DNA of 64,000 bases. It comes from Nonomuraea thailandensis. Its GTDB lineage: Bacteria > Actinomycetota > Actinomycetes > Streptosporangiales > Streptosporangiaceae. A program made the translations under genes and the position numbers. Below the pieces are notes generated by a model. It did no database searches. It had not been told where the DNA came from and worked only from the letters and a program-made list of their open reading frames with translations. The stretch covers positions 9,150,501 through 9,214,500 of the forward strand of contig NZ_JAMZEB010000002.1 in assembly GCF_024172165.1 (NCBI RefSeq), written 5' to 3'. This document shows positions 51,378 through 59,150 of the stretch, in pieces. Position 1 is the stretch's first letter, and each line of letters begins with the position of its first letter.

Positions 51378-52601
51378 TTATAGCCCGATTTTGTAGGAAC
51401 GGCGAGGGTTGATGCCGATCGCGGCGAGCGCCACCGCGCCGAGCACGGCCGGCACCAGCAGGTACGCCCCGCAGAACGCCAGCCCCAGCAGCGACATCCC
51501 GGTCCCCACGATCGCCGTGATCCGGTGACGGCCCGCCGGCAACATCCGCACCGCCGCCGCCACCCCCGCCGACGTGACCGCCGCCAGGCACGCCGAGGTG
51601 GCCCGCATCAGCATGTCCAGGTCCACCGCCCACACCAGGACGGGCACGCTGAGCGCCAGCACCAGCCCGAGACTCCGGTACGGCGTCTGCCCGGGCGCCC
51701 CGCCCCTGGCGAACCAGCGCGGCAGCGCCCCGTCCGCCGCCAGCGCCGCGCCGAGCCTGGCCGCCCCGGCGAGGTAGGTGTTGACCGCGCCGAACGTCAG
51801 CAGCACCGCCACCACCCCGGTCACCGGGCGGGCGACGGGGCCGAGGCCGAGCTCCAGCATGCCGGTGAGCGGCACGGCGGACATGTCCGCGCCGAGCACG
51901 CCGACGGAGGTGACGGAGACGCCCGCGTACAGCAGCCCGATCACGACGAGCGTCACGGCGGTGGCGCGCATCAGGCCGTCCCTGCGGGCGAACTCACCCG
52001 ACAGGTGGCTGGCCGCCTCCCAGCCCACGAAGGCGAACATGAGCACCCCGGCCGCGCCGGCCACGCCCGCCAGGCCGTACGGGGCGAAGGGGGTGAAGTT
52101 GGCCGGGTCGGCGTGCGGGGCGGCGGTGAGCACGGCCGTGGCCAGCAGCGTGACGAGCAGGGCGACGAAGCCGATCTGCAGCCGTCCCGACGTGCGCAGC
52201 CCGGCGGCGTTGGCGGCGAACGCGGCGGCCAGGATGAGGCACGCGGCCGGCGTGGCGTCCAGGCCCAGGCACGCCTCGACGTACTGGCCGCCGACCAGCG
52301 CGCCGGCGACCGTCCCGATCGGCACGGCGCCGTAGAACCACCACCCGGCCACCGCGGCGGCGTGGCGGCCGAACGCGAGGCCGACGACGGCGGCCACGCC
52401 TCCGCCGCCCGGGTAGCGCGCGCCGAGCGCGGCGAAGGTCAGCGCGACGGGCACGCTCAGCGCGAGCATCCCCGCCCAGGCCAGCACCGACGCCGGACCT
52501 GCTGCGGCGGCGGCGAGGTGCGGCAGCACCAGCATGCCCGGCCCCAGCACGGCGCCGACCAGAAGCGCCGTACCCTGCCATGCCCCCATATGTCCATTCA
52601 T
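51378..52601 (-). CDS. APC-family amino acid transporter
   Basis: 407 aa, about twelve membrane helices. The first helix has the substrate-binding GAVLGPGMLVLP of APC carriers. It is divergent from an Lrp/AsnC gene with 81 nt between them, so an amino acid is the likely substrate and inducer. The direction of transport (export or uptake) is not evident. Confidence 0.87.
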   Translation of the reverse strand: MNGHMGAWQGTALLVGAVLGPGMLVLPHLAAAAAGPASVLAWAGMLALSVPVALTFAALGARYPGGGGVAAVVGLAFGRHAAAVAGWWFYGAVPIGTVAGALVGGQYVEACLGLDATPAACLILAAAFAANAAGLRTSGRLQIGFVALLVTLLATAVLTAAPHADPANFTPFAPYGLAGVAGAAGVLMFAFVGWEAASHLSGEFARRDGLMRATAVTLVVIGLLYAGVSVTSVGVLGADMSAVPLTGMLELGLGPVARPVTGVVAVLLTFGAVNTYLAGAARLGAALAADGALPRWFARGGAPGQTPYRSLGLVLALSVPVLVWAVDLDMLMRATSACLAAVTSAGVAAAVRMLPAGRHRITAIVGTGMSLLGLAFCGAYLLVPAVLGAVALAAIGINPRRSYKIGL

Positions 52602-52605
52602 GCAG

Positions 52606-52660
52606 CCGAACGTAACCCGTCCGTTCGGTCATACCGGGCCCCGGCCGAACGATCGGCCGG
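52606..52660. promoter_or_regulatory. Operator region between APC transporter and Lrp gene
   Basis: CCGAACG (52606-52612) faces CGTTCGG (52622-52628), and CCGAACG recurs at 52645-52651 inside the inverted repeat CCGGCCGA-ACGA-TCGGCCGG (52641-52660). Three copies of one heptamer in a divergent promoter fit multi-site Lrp binding. Confidence 0.5.
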
Positions 52661-52682
52661 AATCACGTGCGAACCTGGCCGC

Positions 52683-53144
52683 ATGGATGAACTTGATTCG
52701 GCGATCGTACGGTTGCTCCAAACGGATGCTCGGCAGTCCAACCGCGAGCTGGCCAGGCAGCTCGGCATCGCGCCGTCCACCTGCCTGGAGCGAGTCAGGG
52801 CGCTGACCAGGCGCGGGGTGATCCGCGGCTACCACGCCGACATCGATCCGGCCGCGCTCAACCGCGGCGTGCAGGCGATGGTGTCCGTGCAGGTGCGGCC
52901 GCTGAGCCGGGCGGTGATCAACGCGTTCAAGACGTCGGCGGCGGAGATGCCGGAGGTGCTGAGCGTGTTCGTGCTGGCCGGCGGGGACGACTTCCTGCTG
53001 CACGTGGGGGTGCAGGACCTCGATCACCTGCACGGGTTCCTGCTCGACCGGCTGAGCAAGCGCAAGGAGATCGTCGGGTTCCGCACGTCGGTGGTGTTCC
53101 AGCAGGTGCAGAAGGCGGTGCCGACCCGGCTGGAGGACACCTGA
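52683..53144 (+). CDS. Lrp/AsnC-family regulator
   Basis: 153 aa. The N-terminal HTH (LDSAIVRLLQTDARQSNRELA, then IAPSTCLERVRALTRRGVIRGY) and the C-terminal RAM ligand domain (VMVSVQVRPLSR-like, VLAGGDDFLLHV) are complete. It is probably the regulator of the divergent transporter and of itself. Confidence 0.93.
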   Translation: MDELDSAIVRLLQTDARQSNRELARQLGIAPSTCLERVRALTRRGVIRGYHADIDPAALNRGVQAMVSVQVRPLSRAVINAFKTSAAEMPEVLSVFVLAGGDDFLLHVGVQDLDHLHGFLLDRLSKRKEIVGFRTSVVFQQVQKAVPTRLEDT

Positions 53145-53214
53145 CTTTCGACAGGGGTGGTCATTGACGGTCGGCGGATACGGGAGGGGCCCTCGCGTTC
53201 CTAGGTTTCTTCCC

Positions 53215-54621
53215 GTGAAACTCCTTCTCGCCCTCGCCCTCACCCTGAGCCCGGCCCCCGAGCTGACGCCCGCCACCATCGACGCCTACCTGGAGCAGGC
53301 GATGGAGTCGACCGGGGTCCCGGGCCTGTCCGTGGTCGTCACGCACGGCGACAAGGTCGTGCACGCCGCCGGCTACGGGCACGACTCGGAAGGGCGGCCG
53401 ATGACCGCCGACACGCCGATGCGGGTGGCCTCGGTGAGCAAGTCGTTCACCGCCATGGCGGTCATGACGCTCGTGGACCAGGGCAAGATCAAGCTGGACG
53501 AGCCGGTCGCCGCGCAACTGCCCGGCTTCAGGATGGCCGATCCGCGGGCGGCCCGGATCACCGTACGGCACCTGCTGAACCAGACCTCCGGCCTGTCGGA
53601 CCGCACGGTGGACATCGCCTCCACGGAGGAGGCCACCTCGCCGGCCGACTACACCGCCCGCCTGGCCGATTCCCGGCTCGCCGCCGAGCCCGGCACCCGC
53701 TACGAGTACTGCAACGTCAACTACGACCTGGCCGGGCGGCTGGTGGAGGTGGCGAGCGGGCGGCGGTTCGGCGACTACCTGCGGGATCGGGTGTTCGGGC
53801 CGCTGGGCATGAGATCCAGCGCCATCTCCGACAAGGTCGTCCCGGTCGCGGACGGTTACAACTCGCTCTTCGGAGCCTGGCTGCCCCGGCCGGAGCTGGA
53901 CGGGTTCCACGACGAGAGCGGGGCGGGCGGGGTCATCACCACCGCCGCCGACATGGGCAAGTGGCTGGTCGCGCAGTCGGGTGACGGCCGGCCGCTGGTC
54001 AAGCGACAGAGCCTGGAGGCCATGCACCAGCCCTCGAAGCTGCGCCCGTACGGGATGGGATGGGGCATCGAGGACGACGGGCAGCTCGTGCACTCGGGGA
54101 ACCTGTTCACCTACAACGCCGTCGAGGCCGTCTCCCCCAGGACCGGCTACGGCTTCGCGGTGATGACCAACAACGCGACGCTGTACGACCCGACGTACGA
54201 CATCATGCTCGGGCTCACGGCGATGAGCGAGGGCAGGAGCCCCGAGGGGCCGGGCAACGAGCGGCAGCTCTTCGAGGGCGTGCTGGCCGCGCTCGCGCTG
54301 GTCGCGGCCGGGCTGGGCGTGCTGGGCGGGCTGCGGGCGCGGCGCTGGGCCGCTCCGCGGTCGGGCCGGCCGTGGTGGCGGATCGGCCTGCGGCTGCTGC
54401 CCGCGCTCGTGCCGGCGGCGGTGCTGGCCGCGTATCCGGACCTCGTGTCCGTGCTGGTGAACGGGCGCACGGTCACCTGGGCTCAGCTCACCTACTTCCC
54501 CGCGCCCCTGTCGGTCGCGGTGCTGGTCGCGGCGCTCGCGGGCTTGGGGGTGACAGCCGCCCGGATTTGTGTACTGTATAAGCTTACAAGGTACACAAAT
54601 TCGGGCGGCCCTGGTCGCTGA
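53215..54621 (+). CDS. Serine hydrolase, beta-lactamase/penicillin-binding class C fold
   Basis: 468 aa from the GTG at 53215, which gives a clean signal peptide (VKLLLALALTLSPAPE); a TTG at 53164 would add 17 residues before it. The catalytic SxxK is SVSK, followed by YEYCNVNY (the YxN motif) and a HSGN box near residue 295. The last ~130 residues hold three or four membrane helices. The final 20 codons run into a 54-bp palindrome, and the last residues (LYKLTRYTNSGGPGR) are AT-rich and unlike the rest, so the original C-terminus may have been shorter. Confidence 0.85.
   Translation: MKLLLALALTLSPAPELTPATIDAYLEQAMESTGVPGLSVVVTHGDKVVHAAGYGHDSEGRPMTADTPMRVASVSKSFTAMAVMTLVDQGKIKLDEPVAAQLPGFRMADPRAARITVRHLLNQTSGLSDRTVDIASTEEATSPADYTARLADSRLAAEPGTRYEYCNVNYDLAGRLVEVASGRRFGDYLRDRVFGPLGMRSSAISDKVVPVADGYNSLFGAWLPRPELDGFHDESGAGGVITTAADMGKWLVAQSGDGRPLVKRQSLEAMHQPSKLRPYGMGWGIEDDGQLVHSGNLFTYNAVEAVSPRTGYGFAVMTNNATLYDPTYDIMLGLTAMSEGRSPEGPGNERQLFEGVLAALALVAAGLGVLGGLRARRWAAPRSGRPWWRIGLRLLPALVPAAVLAAYPDLVSVLVNGRTVTWAQLTYFPAPLSVAVLVAALAGLGVTAARICVLYKLTRYTNSGGPGR
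54556..54609. repeat. 54-bp near-perfect palindrome, likely operator/promoter
   Basis: 19-bp arms (54556-54574 and 54591-54609) match except at one position. The inner TATAAGCTTA core is also symmetrical; 23 of 27 pairs match. The core is AT-rich (TTTGTGTACTGTATAAG) against GC-rich flanks and resembles TetR-family operators of the type TGTAC-n-GTATAAG in inverted halves. It overlaps the 3' end of the hydrolase gene and precedes a small membrane protein and a TetR gene. Confidence 0.7.
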
Positions 54622-54848
54622 CCGCCGCCACCGCGATCTGCGTGCTCATCCTGGCCGGGCACGTCCACAACTGGTGGCTGCCGTACCTCGGCCCGTCCTC
54701 GGCCGCGCAGCGCGAGCTCTACCGGCGGGAGTACGCCCGCACGCTGAAGATCCTGCCCGCCGAGGGGCACGGCGTGGTCCCGGACGTCCAGCACATGGTG
54801 GTGGGGGCGCTCTCCCTGATCATGCTGGTCACTACGCTGAGCGCATGA
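54582..54848 (+). CDS. Small membrane protein remnant or noncanonical-start gene
   Basis: The frame reads from just after a TAA in the palindrome: HKFGRPWSLTAATAICVLIL (a membrane helix), then AGHVHNWWLPYLGPSSAAQ, LYRREYARTLKILPAEGHGVVPD, and a second helix. It stops at 54848, overlapping the TetR ATG (ATGA). The first usable start is a GTG at 54642, which would cut the first helix. So the natural start appears lost or noncanonical, perhaps through formation of the palindrome. Function unknown. Confidence 0.5.
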   Translation, partial: AYKVHKFGRPWSLTAATAICVLILAGHVHNWWLPYLGPSSAAQRELYRREYARTLKILPAEGHGVVPDVQHMVVGALSLIMLVTTLSA

Positions 54849-55426
54849 CTCCGGACCGGAGACGGGCAGGGCGGCCCGCCGTGCTCACCACAGAACGCAT
54901 CGTCGCGACGGCCGTCGAGGTGCTGGACGGCGACGGGCTGGAGGCACTGACCATGCGCCGCCTCGGCACCGAGCTCGGCGTCGCGGCGATGTCCCTCTAC
55001 CGGCACTTCCCCAACCGGGACGCGTTGCTGGCGGCCGTGGTGAACTCGTTGTTCGCCGAGGCGGTGGCCGACCACTCTCCGGACGTCGCCTGGCCCGAGG
55101 CCCTGACGGGGTTCGGGGCGGCGTACCGGAGGATGCTGCTGGCGCACCCGCGCGCCGTGCCGCTGCTCGCCACCCATCCGGTCGACGTGGATTTGGGGCT
55201 GGAGCTCCTCACGGGCCTGCTGTCCCGCTTCGAGGCCGCCGGCATCGCCTCCCGGGACGCGCTCACGGCGGTCCAGTCGGTCGGCGTGTACGTCCTCGGC
55301 CATGCCCTGGCCCAGGTGGGCGCGGGCGGCGAGACGCACGACGAGGCGGCCATCGCCTTCTACGACCAGTGGTTCGACTCGGGGCTGATCGCCATGGTGA
55401 CGGGCTTCGAACGGCAGCTCGTCTAG
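54845..55426 (+). CDS. TetR-family repressor (TetR_C class)
   Basis: 193 aa. HTH: TTERIVATAVEVLDGDGLEAL, TMRRLGTELGVAAMSLYRHFPNRDALL. The C-terminal ligand domain is of the TetR_C type (RRMLLAHPRAVPLLATHP). It is coupled to the small membrane frame by ATGA. Its likely operator is the palindrome at 54556-54609. Confidence 0.92.
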   Translation: MTPDRRRAGRPAVLTTERIVATAVEVLDGDGLEALTMRRLGTELGVAAMSLYRHFPNRDALLAAVVNSLFAEAVADHSPDVAWPEALTGFGAAYRRMLLAHPRAVPLLATHPVDVDLGLELLTGLLSRFEAAGIASRDALTAVQSVGVYVLGHALAQVGAGGETHDEAAIAFYDQWFDSGLIAMVTGFERQLV

Positions 55427-55457
55427 TGCCGTGACCGGGGTCTCCGGATGACCCGGA

Positions 55458-56168
55458 TCAGCGTCGCAGCCACTCGTCGAGAAGCGCGGCCTCGGCCTTG
55501 CTGAGCATGGGCAGGTCGGGCAGGAGCGTGCGGAAGGCCGCGACGACGGCCGCCGGGTCGCGGGCGGGGACGGCGGGCTCGTCCACGAGGATGGCGCGAG
55601 CGATCGCGTCGAAGGCGGCGTCGGCCAGCTGCGGGTCGCTGTGCCCCGGCGGCAGGGTCAGCAGGGTGTGGACGGTTCCGGCCCCCGCCGCGCGGATGAG
55701 GTTGACGGCGCGTTCCTCGCTCACCCGGAGCCGCCCGGCGGCGGCGATCCTGTGCACCCGCTCGGCGAGGATCCGCACGCCCTTGGCCTGTGCCGGGGTG
55801 TCGCGGGCGCGAGCCGGGTCGAGCAGCAGGCCGTAGACGTACGGGTTGGCCAGGCCGAAGCTGATCTGCGTGTGCCATCCGGCGCGGAGGTCCTCCACCG
55901 GGTCGTCCGAGGGCGTGGTGAGCCGCTTGCCCGCCACGTGTTCGGCGAAGACGTGCTCCGCGGCGGCGTCCAGCAGGTCGTCCTTGTCCTGGAAGAGGCG
56001 GTACAGAGCCGGGGGCTGGAGCCCGGCCTCCTGGGCCACCCGGCGCGTGGTCACCGCGGCCGGCCCCTGGTCGCGCAGCAGCTGGGCCGCGATCTTCACG
56101 ATGCGGCCCCGGGTGAGGTCTCGCCGCTGCGACTTCGGTGCTGCCATGGACACGATGATATCGCTCAT
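55458..56168 (-). CDS. TetR/AcrR-family regulator of the divergent NmrA gene
   Basis: 236 aa; ATG at 56168 with GGAAG upstream (an ATG at 56147 is possible). HTH: TRGRIVKIAAQLLRDQGPAAV, TTRRVAQEAGLQPPALYRLFQDKDDLL. It is divergent from an NAD(P)-binding protein gene, with two matching palindromes between them. Confidence 0.92.
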   Translation of the reverse strand: MSDIIVSMAAPKSQRRDLTRGRIVKIAAQLLRDQGPAAVTTRRVAQEAGLQPPALYRLFQDKDDLLDAAAEHVFAEHVAGKRLTTPSDDPVEDLRAGWHTQISFGLANPYVYGLLLDPARARDTPAQAKGVRILAERVHRIAAAGRLRVSEERAVNLIRAAGAGTVHTLLTLPPGHSDPQLADAAFDAIARAILVDEPAVPARDPAAVVAAFRTLLPDLPMLSKAEAALLDEWLRR

Positions 56169-56173
56169 GTTGC

Positions 56174-56219
56174 TTCCAATGGAATTATCGGTGTTACCGT
56201 CTTATTAGTTCCATCGGAA
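56174..56219. promoter_or_regulatory. Two matching operators between TetR and NmrA genes
   Basis: TTCCAATGGAA (56174-56184) and TTCCATCGGAA (56209-56219) are 11-bp palindromes of the form TTCCAnnGGAA, 35 bp apart. One covers the ribosome-site side of each gene. They are probably sites for the adjacent TetR protein. Confidence 0.65.
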
Positions 56220-56236
56220 ACAGACGGGAGTCATCG

Positions 56237-57100
56237 ATGTTGATCGTCACGGGAGCCACCGGCCACCTCGGGTCGCTGATCGTCAACCGCCTGCTGGAGC
56301 GGGTCCCGGCCGGCAGGATCGGCGTCAGCGTGCGCGACGCGGGCAGGGCCGTCGACCTCGCCGAGCGGGGGGTGCGAGTCCGTACGGGAGACTTCACCGA
56401 ACCCGGCACCCTCAAGCACGCCTTCGAAGACGCCGAGTGCGTCCTGGTCATCTCCGCGGCCATCCGGGGCGGCGGTGCGTTGACCGCCAACCTCGCCGCC
56501 ATCGACGCGGCGCGGGAAGCGGGCGCCCGGCGCATCCTCTACACCAGCCATCAGGCCGCCTCCCCCACCTCGCTCTTCCCGCCGCAGAAGGTGCACGCGG
56601 CCACCGAGGAGCACCTCAGGCAGGCAGGAGTGCCCCACACCGCCCTTCGCAACGGGTTCTACGCCTCCACCCTGGGCCACTACATCGGCGCGGCGCTGGA
56701 GACCGGCACGCTCGCCGTTCCGCTGGACGGCCCGGTGTCCTGGACGGCGCACGAGGACCTGGCGGAGGCCGCGGTCGTCGCGCTGGCCGAGGACGGCGCG
56801 CTCGAAGGCGTCACGCCGCCGCTGACGGCCCCGCACACGCTGGACTTCGCCGACGTCGCCGCGATCCTCGGCCGCATCACCGGCCGGACCGTCACCCGGG
56901 TCGTCATGGACGACGACGAGTGGATCTCCGCAGCGGTCGCCGGCGGGATGCCGCGGCCGGCCGCGGAGTTCACCTTGACGATGTTCGCCGCGTCCCGCGC
57001 CGGCGAGTTCGACACCACCGACCCCACCCTGGAAACCGTCATCGGCCACCCCGCGAAGACCCTCCACCAGGTCTTGGAGACCCTCGTACGCTCCCGATGA
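56237..57100 (+). CDS. NmrA-like NAD(P)-binding protein (SDR, atypical)
   Basis: 287 aa. Rossmann motif VTGATGHLGSLIV (4-16), then VRTGDFTEPGTLKHAFEDAECVLVIS, RILYTSHQAA and LRNGFYAST. This matches NmrA/quinone-reductase-2-like (QorB-type) proteins that bind NAD(P)H and may reduce quinones. Control by the divergent TetR suggests response to an electrophile or quinone; that is inference. Confidence 0.88.
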   Translation: MLIVTGATGHLGSLIVNRLLERVPAGRIGVSVRDAGRAVDLAERGVRVRTGDFTEPGTLKHAFEDAECVLVISAAIRGGGALTANLAAIDAAREAGARRILYTSHQAASPTSLFPPQKVHAATEEHLRQAGVPHTALRNGFYASTLGHYIGAALETGTLAVPLDGPVSWTAHEDLAEAAVVALAEDGALEGVTPPLTAPHTLDFADVAAILGRITGRTVTRVVMDDDEWISAAVAGGMPRPAAEFTLTMFAASRAGEFDTTDPTLETVIGHPAKTLHQVLETLVRSR

Positions 57101-57112
57101 ACCGGCCGGACG

Positions 57113-58273
57113 TCACTGGCTCACGAGCGCGGGCTCGCGGCGCGGGACGGCGGCATAGCTGATGGCCAGGGCGACGAGGCTCAGCGCGGCGGCGGCCAGC
57201 CCGAGCCACCGCAGCCCGTCCACCGCCACCAGCCCGCCACCGAGCGCCGACCCGGCCGCGATGCCGATGTTGAACGCGCACACGTTCACCGACACCGCCA
57301 GGGTGGGCGCCCGCCCGGCGTGCCGCAGCACCAGGCTCTGCAACACCGGCGTGGTGGCCGAGGTCAGCAGCCCGAACACCAGCACCGCGACCACGGCGGT
57401 CCCGGCCCACGGCACCGCGAACGGGAAGACGGCCAGCACCACGCTCAGCCCGATGAACGTGCCGCGCACGGTGGCGCCCAGCGAGCGATCCGCCAGCCGC
57501 CCCGCCACCAGCCCGCCCGCCAGGCTGCCGGCCCCGTACACGAGCAGCAGCGTCGACACCGCCGCCGTCCCGAACCCGGTGATCTCGGTGAGCGCCGGCG
57601 CGAGGTAGGTGAACACGGTCGAGGTCGCGGCCAGCCCCACGGCCGTCGTCGCGATCACCACCAGCACCCGCCGCCCGAGCACCGTTTCGACCTCGTCCCG
57701 CACGCTGGTGGCCGGGGCGTCCTGCCGGGGCAGCACGGCGGCCAGCACCGCGGTCACGGCCAGCGCCAGCACCGCCAGCACGGCGAACGGCGTCCGCCAC
57801 CCCGAGTCCTCGCCCAGCAGCACTCCCAGCGGCACGCCCAGCAAGGTGGCCACCGAGAAGCCCGACCCGACGGCGGCGATGGCCGTCCCCACCCGCTGCG
57901 GCTCGACCACCCGCGTCGTCACCGTCAACGCCAGGGTCAGGAAGGCCGCGTGGCTCAACGACGCGACGACTCTCCCGACGATCAGCACCTCGTACGATCC
58001 CGCCGCCGCGCACACCGCGTTCCCGGCGGCGAACAGCAGCAGCAACCCCAGCGCCAGCCCCTTGCGCGGCAGCCGCACGGTCGCGATCGTCACCAGCGGC
58101 CCGCCGACCACCACCCCCAGCGCGTACGCCGTCACGGCCTGCCCGGCCGTTGACACGGAGACGCCGAGGTCGGCGGCCACCTGAGGCAGCAGCCCCGCGA
58201 TCAGATACTCGGACGTGCCGACCACGAACACGCTCACCATGAGCACGACCGGCACCAGCAGACTCTTCTTCAT
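57113..58273 (-). CDS. MFS drug/sugar efflux transporter (DHA1 type)
   Basis: 386 aa, twelve predicted helices. VGTSEYLIAGLLPQVAADLGVS is the typical DHA1 first helix, and GVPLGVLLGEDSGWRTPFAVLA is the motif-C region. It is divergent from a MerR gene. Probably exports a small toxic compound; the substrate is unknown. Confidence 0.9.
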   Translation of the reverse strand: MKKSLLVPVVLMVSVFVVGTSEYLIAGLLPQVAADLGVSVSTAGQAVTAYALGVVVGGPLVTIATVRLPRKGLALGLLLLFAAGNAVCAAAGSYEVLIVGRVVASLSHAAFLTLALTVTTRVVEPQRVGTAIAAVGSGFSVATLLGVPLGVLLGEDSGWRTPFAVLAVLALAVTAVLAAVLPRQDAPATSVRDEVETVLGRRVLVVIATTAVGLAATSTVFTYLAPALTEITGFGTAAVSTLLLVYGAGSLAGGLVAGRLADRSLGATVRGTFIGLSVVLAVFPFAVPWAGTAVVAVLVFGLLTSATTPVLQSLVLRHAGRAPTLAVSVNVCAFNIGIAAGSALGGGLVAVDGLRWLGLAAAALSLVALAISYAAVPRREPALVSQ

Positions 58274-58288
58274 GCGGGAACGCTAAAG

Positions 58289-58306
58289 TCTGACATGTAT
58301 GTGAGA
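58289..58306. promoter_or_regulatory. Inverted repeat in MFS/MerR promoter
   Basis: TCTGACA-TGTA-TGTGAGA (one mismatch) lies in a minus-strand promoter TTGACT-19-TTAGCG whose long 19-nt spacer is typical of MerR-activated promoters. The adjacent MerR protein is the likely activator. Confidence 0.5.
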
Positions 58307-58326
58307 GTCAAGTCGTGGAGGTGGGG

Positions 58327-58680
58327 ATGAGGATCGGCGAGCTCGTCCGGCGCACCGGCGTGAGCGAGCGGCTCCTGCGCTACTACGAGGAACAGGGCCT
58401 GCTCGCTCCCTCGCGCCTGCCCAGCGGCTACCGCGAGTACACCGAGACCCACGTGGAGACCGTGCGCCGCATCCGTTGCCTGCTCGCCGCCGGCCTGAGC
58501 ACCTCGACGATCGCCGCCGTGCTGCCGTGCCTGGAGGCGCGCGGTGAGCGGCTGGCGCCTACCTGCCCGGACGTGGTGGGGCGGCTTCGCAGGGAACGCG
58601 ACCGGATCGACCAGGCGATGCGCGACCTGAGCGAGTCGAGGCAGGCCCTGGACCTGGTCATCTCAGCCGCCCGGGTGTGA
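58327..58680 (+). CDS. MerR-family regulator
   Basis: 117 aa from the ATG at 58327, with GGAGG 5 nt upstream. Winged HTH: MRIGELVRRTGVSERLLRYYEEQGLL, SGYREYTETHVETVRRI. A short coiled-coil C-terminus (RLRRERDRIDQAMRDLSESRQAL) follows and there is no ligand domain. Cys in VLPCLEARGERLAPTCPD could bind metal or sense redox, which is speculative. It controls the divergent MFS gene. Confidence 0.9.
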   Translation: MRIGELVRRTGVSERLLRYYEEQGLLAPSRLPSGYREYTETHVETVRRIRCLLAAGLSTSTIAAVLPCLEARGERLAPTCPDVVGRLRRERDRIDQAMRDLSESRQALDLVISAARV

Positions 58681-58789
58681 ACCGGGACAGGTCACATCGC
58701 GCGGCGAGGAACGCGGGCCTGCCTGCCGGGCCGGGGAACGCGGTGGACGAGGGGCCGCCGCCCCCCGCCTGGCCCTGTCATTAATTCGG

Positions 58790-58819
58790 TTGCGCGGGCA
58801 TCCGGCGCCCCCATAGCCT
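58790..58819 (+). promoter_or_regulatory. Promoter giving a leaderless transcript
   Basis: TTGCGC (58790-58795), an 18-nt spacer and TAGCCT (58814-58819). The expected +1 falls at or next to the ATG at 58827, so the leader peptide would be translated from a leaderless mRNA. Confidence 0.55.
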
Positions 58820-58826
58820 CTTGGAC

Positions 58827-58844
58827 ATGCGCCTTTACCTGTAA
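58827..58844 (+). CDS. Five-codon leader peptide MRLYL
   Basis: ATG CGC CTT TAC CTG TAA, placed exactly where transcription should begin. The stop codon lies inside the 5' arm of the stem in the downstream leader RNA. The position is that of an attenuator leader peptide; no run of one amino acid is present. The coding status is inference from position. Confidence 0.4.
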   Translation: MRLYL

Positions 58845-58951
58845 TTCGCAAGCAAGCCCTGTTCCCCGTCCAGCCATGTGACGCGGCCCACAGCTGAGCT
58901 CGCAGAGCGGCCCTCTCGTAGGAAGCCGCGTCCCCGAATTACGTAGAGGAG
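58841..58951 (+). ncRNA. Structured 5' leader of the 39-aa peptide gene
   Basis: Nested stems: GTAATTCG (58841-58848) with CGAATTAC (58935-58942), GACGCGGC (58880-58887) with GCCGCGTC (58925-58932), and inner GCTC-GCA-GAGC (58898-58908). CCTCT (58912-58916) can instead pair with AGAGG (58945-58949) in the ribosome site. This looks like a two-state leader controlled by ribosome passage over MRLYL or by a ligand. No known riboswitch class is recognised. Confidence 0.5.
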
Positions 58952-58957
58952 CCTTGT

Positions 58958-59077
58958 ATGTTCATCCGTGCATCCAACAAGAAGAGCCGCCCCGCCCTGC
59001 CGGTCGTGCGGCCGATGCCCAAGATGCCGCAGCGGCCCATCGCGCCGCCGCGCCGCATCCCGCCGAAGGGCCGATGA
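58958..59077 (+). CDS. 39-aa basic Pro/Arg-rich peptide
   Basis: ATG with GAGGAG 6 nt upstream. The sequence starts MFIRASNKKSRPAL and continues with repeated Pro/Arg/Met (RPMPKMPQRPIAPPRR) to IPPKGR. No signal peptide or helix-forming hydrophobic segment. It has its own promoter, structured leader and terminator, so it is probably a real gene. Function unknown; Pro/Arg richness recalls ribosome- or nucleic-acid-binding peptides. Confidence 0.6.
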   Translation: MFIRASNKKSRPALPVVRPMPKMPQRPIAPPRRIPPKGR

Positions 59078-59102
59078 AAGCAACTACCGGGATGGGTAGT
59101 CA

Positions 59103-59144
59103 GGCGAGCGCCGCCCCCTTGTTACGCCCGGGGCGGCGCTCGCC
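59103..59144. terminator. Strong bidirectional terminator
   Basis: A perfect 15-bp stem: GGCGAGCGCCGCCCC (59103-59117) against GGGGCGGCGCTCGCC (59130-59144), 12-nt loop. It ends both the 39-aa peptide gene and the convergent thiolase gene. Confidence 0.85.
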
Positions 59145-59150
59145 GCTTTG

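Noticed and set aside
58681..58800. Frames on the minus strand opposite the region upstream of the leader peptide
   Set aside because: Short Arg/Pro/Gly-rich frames without ribosome sites or domains.
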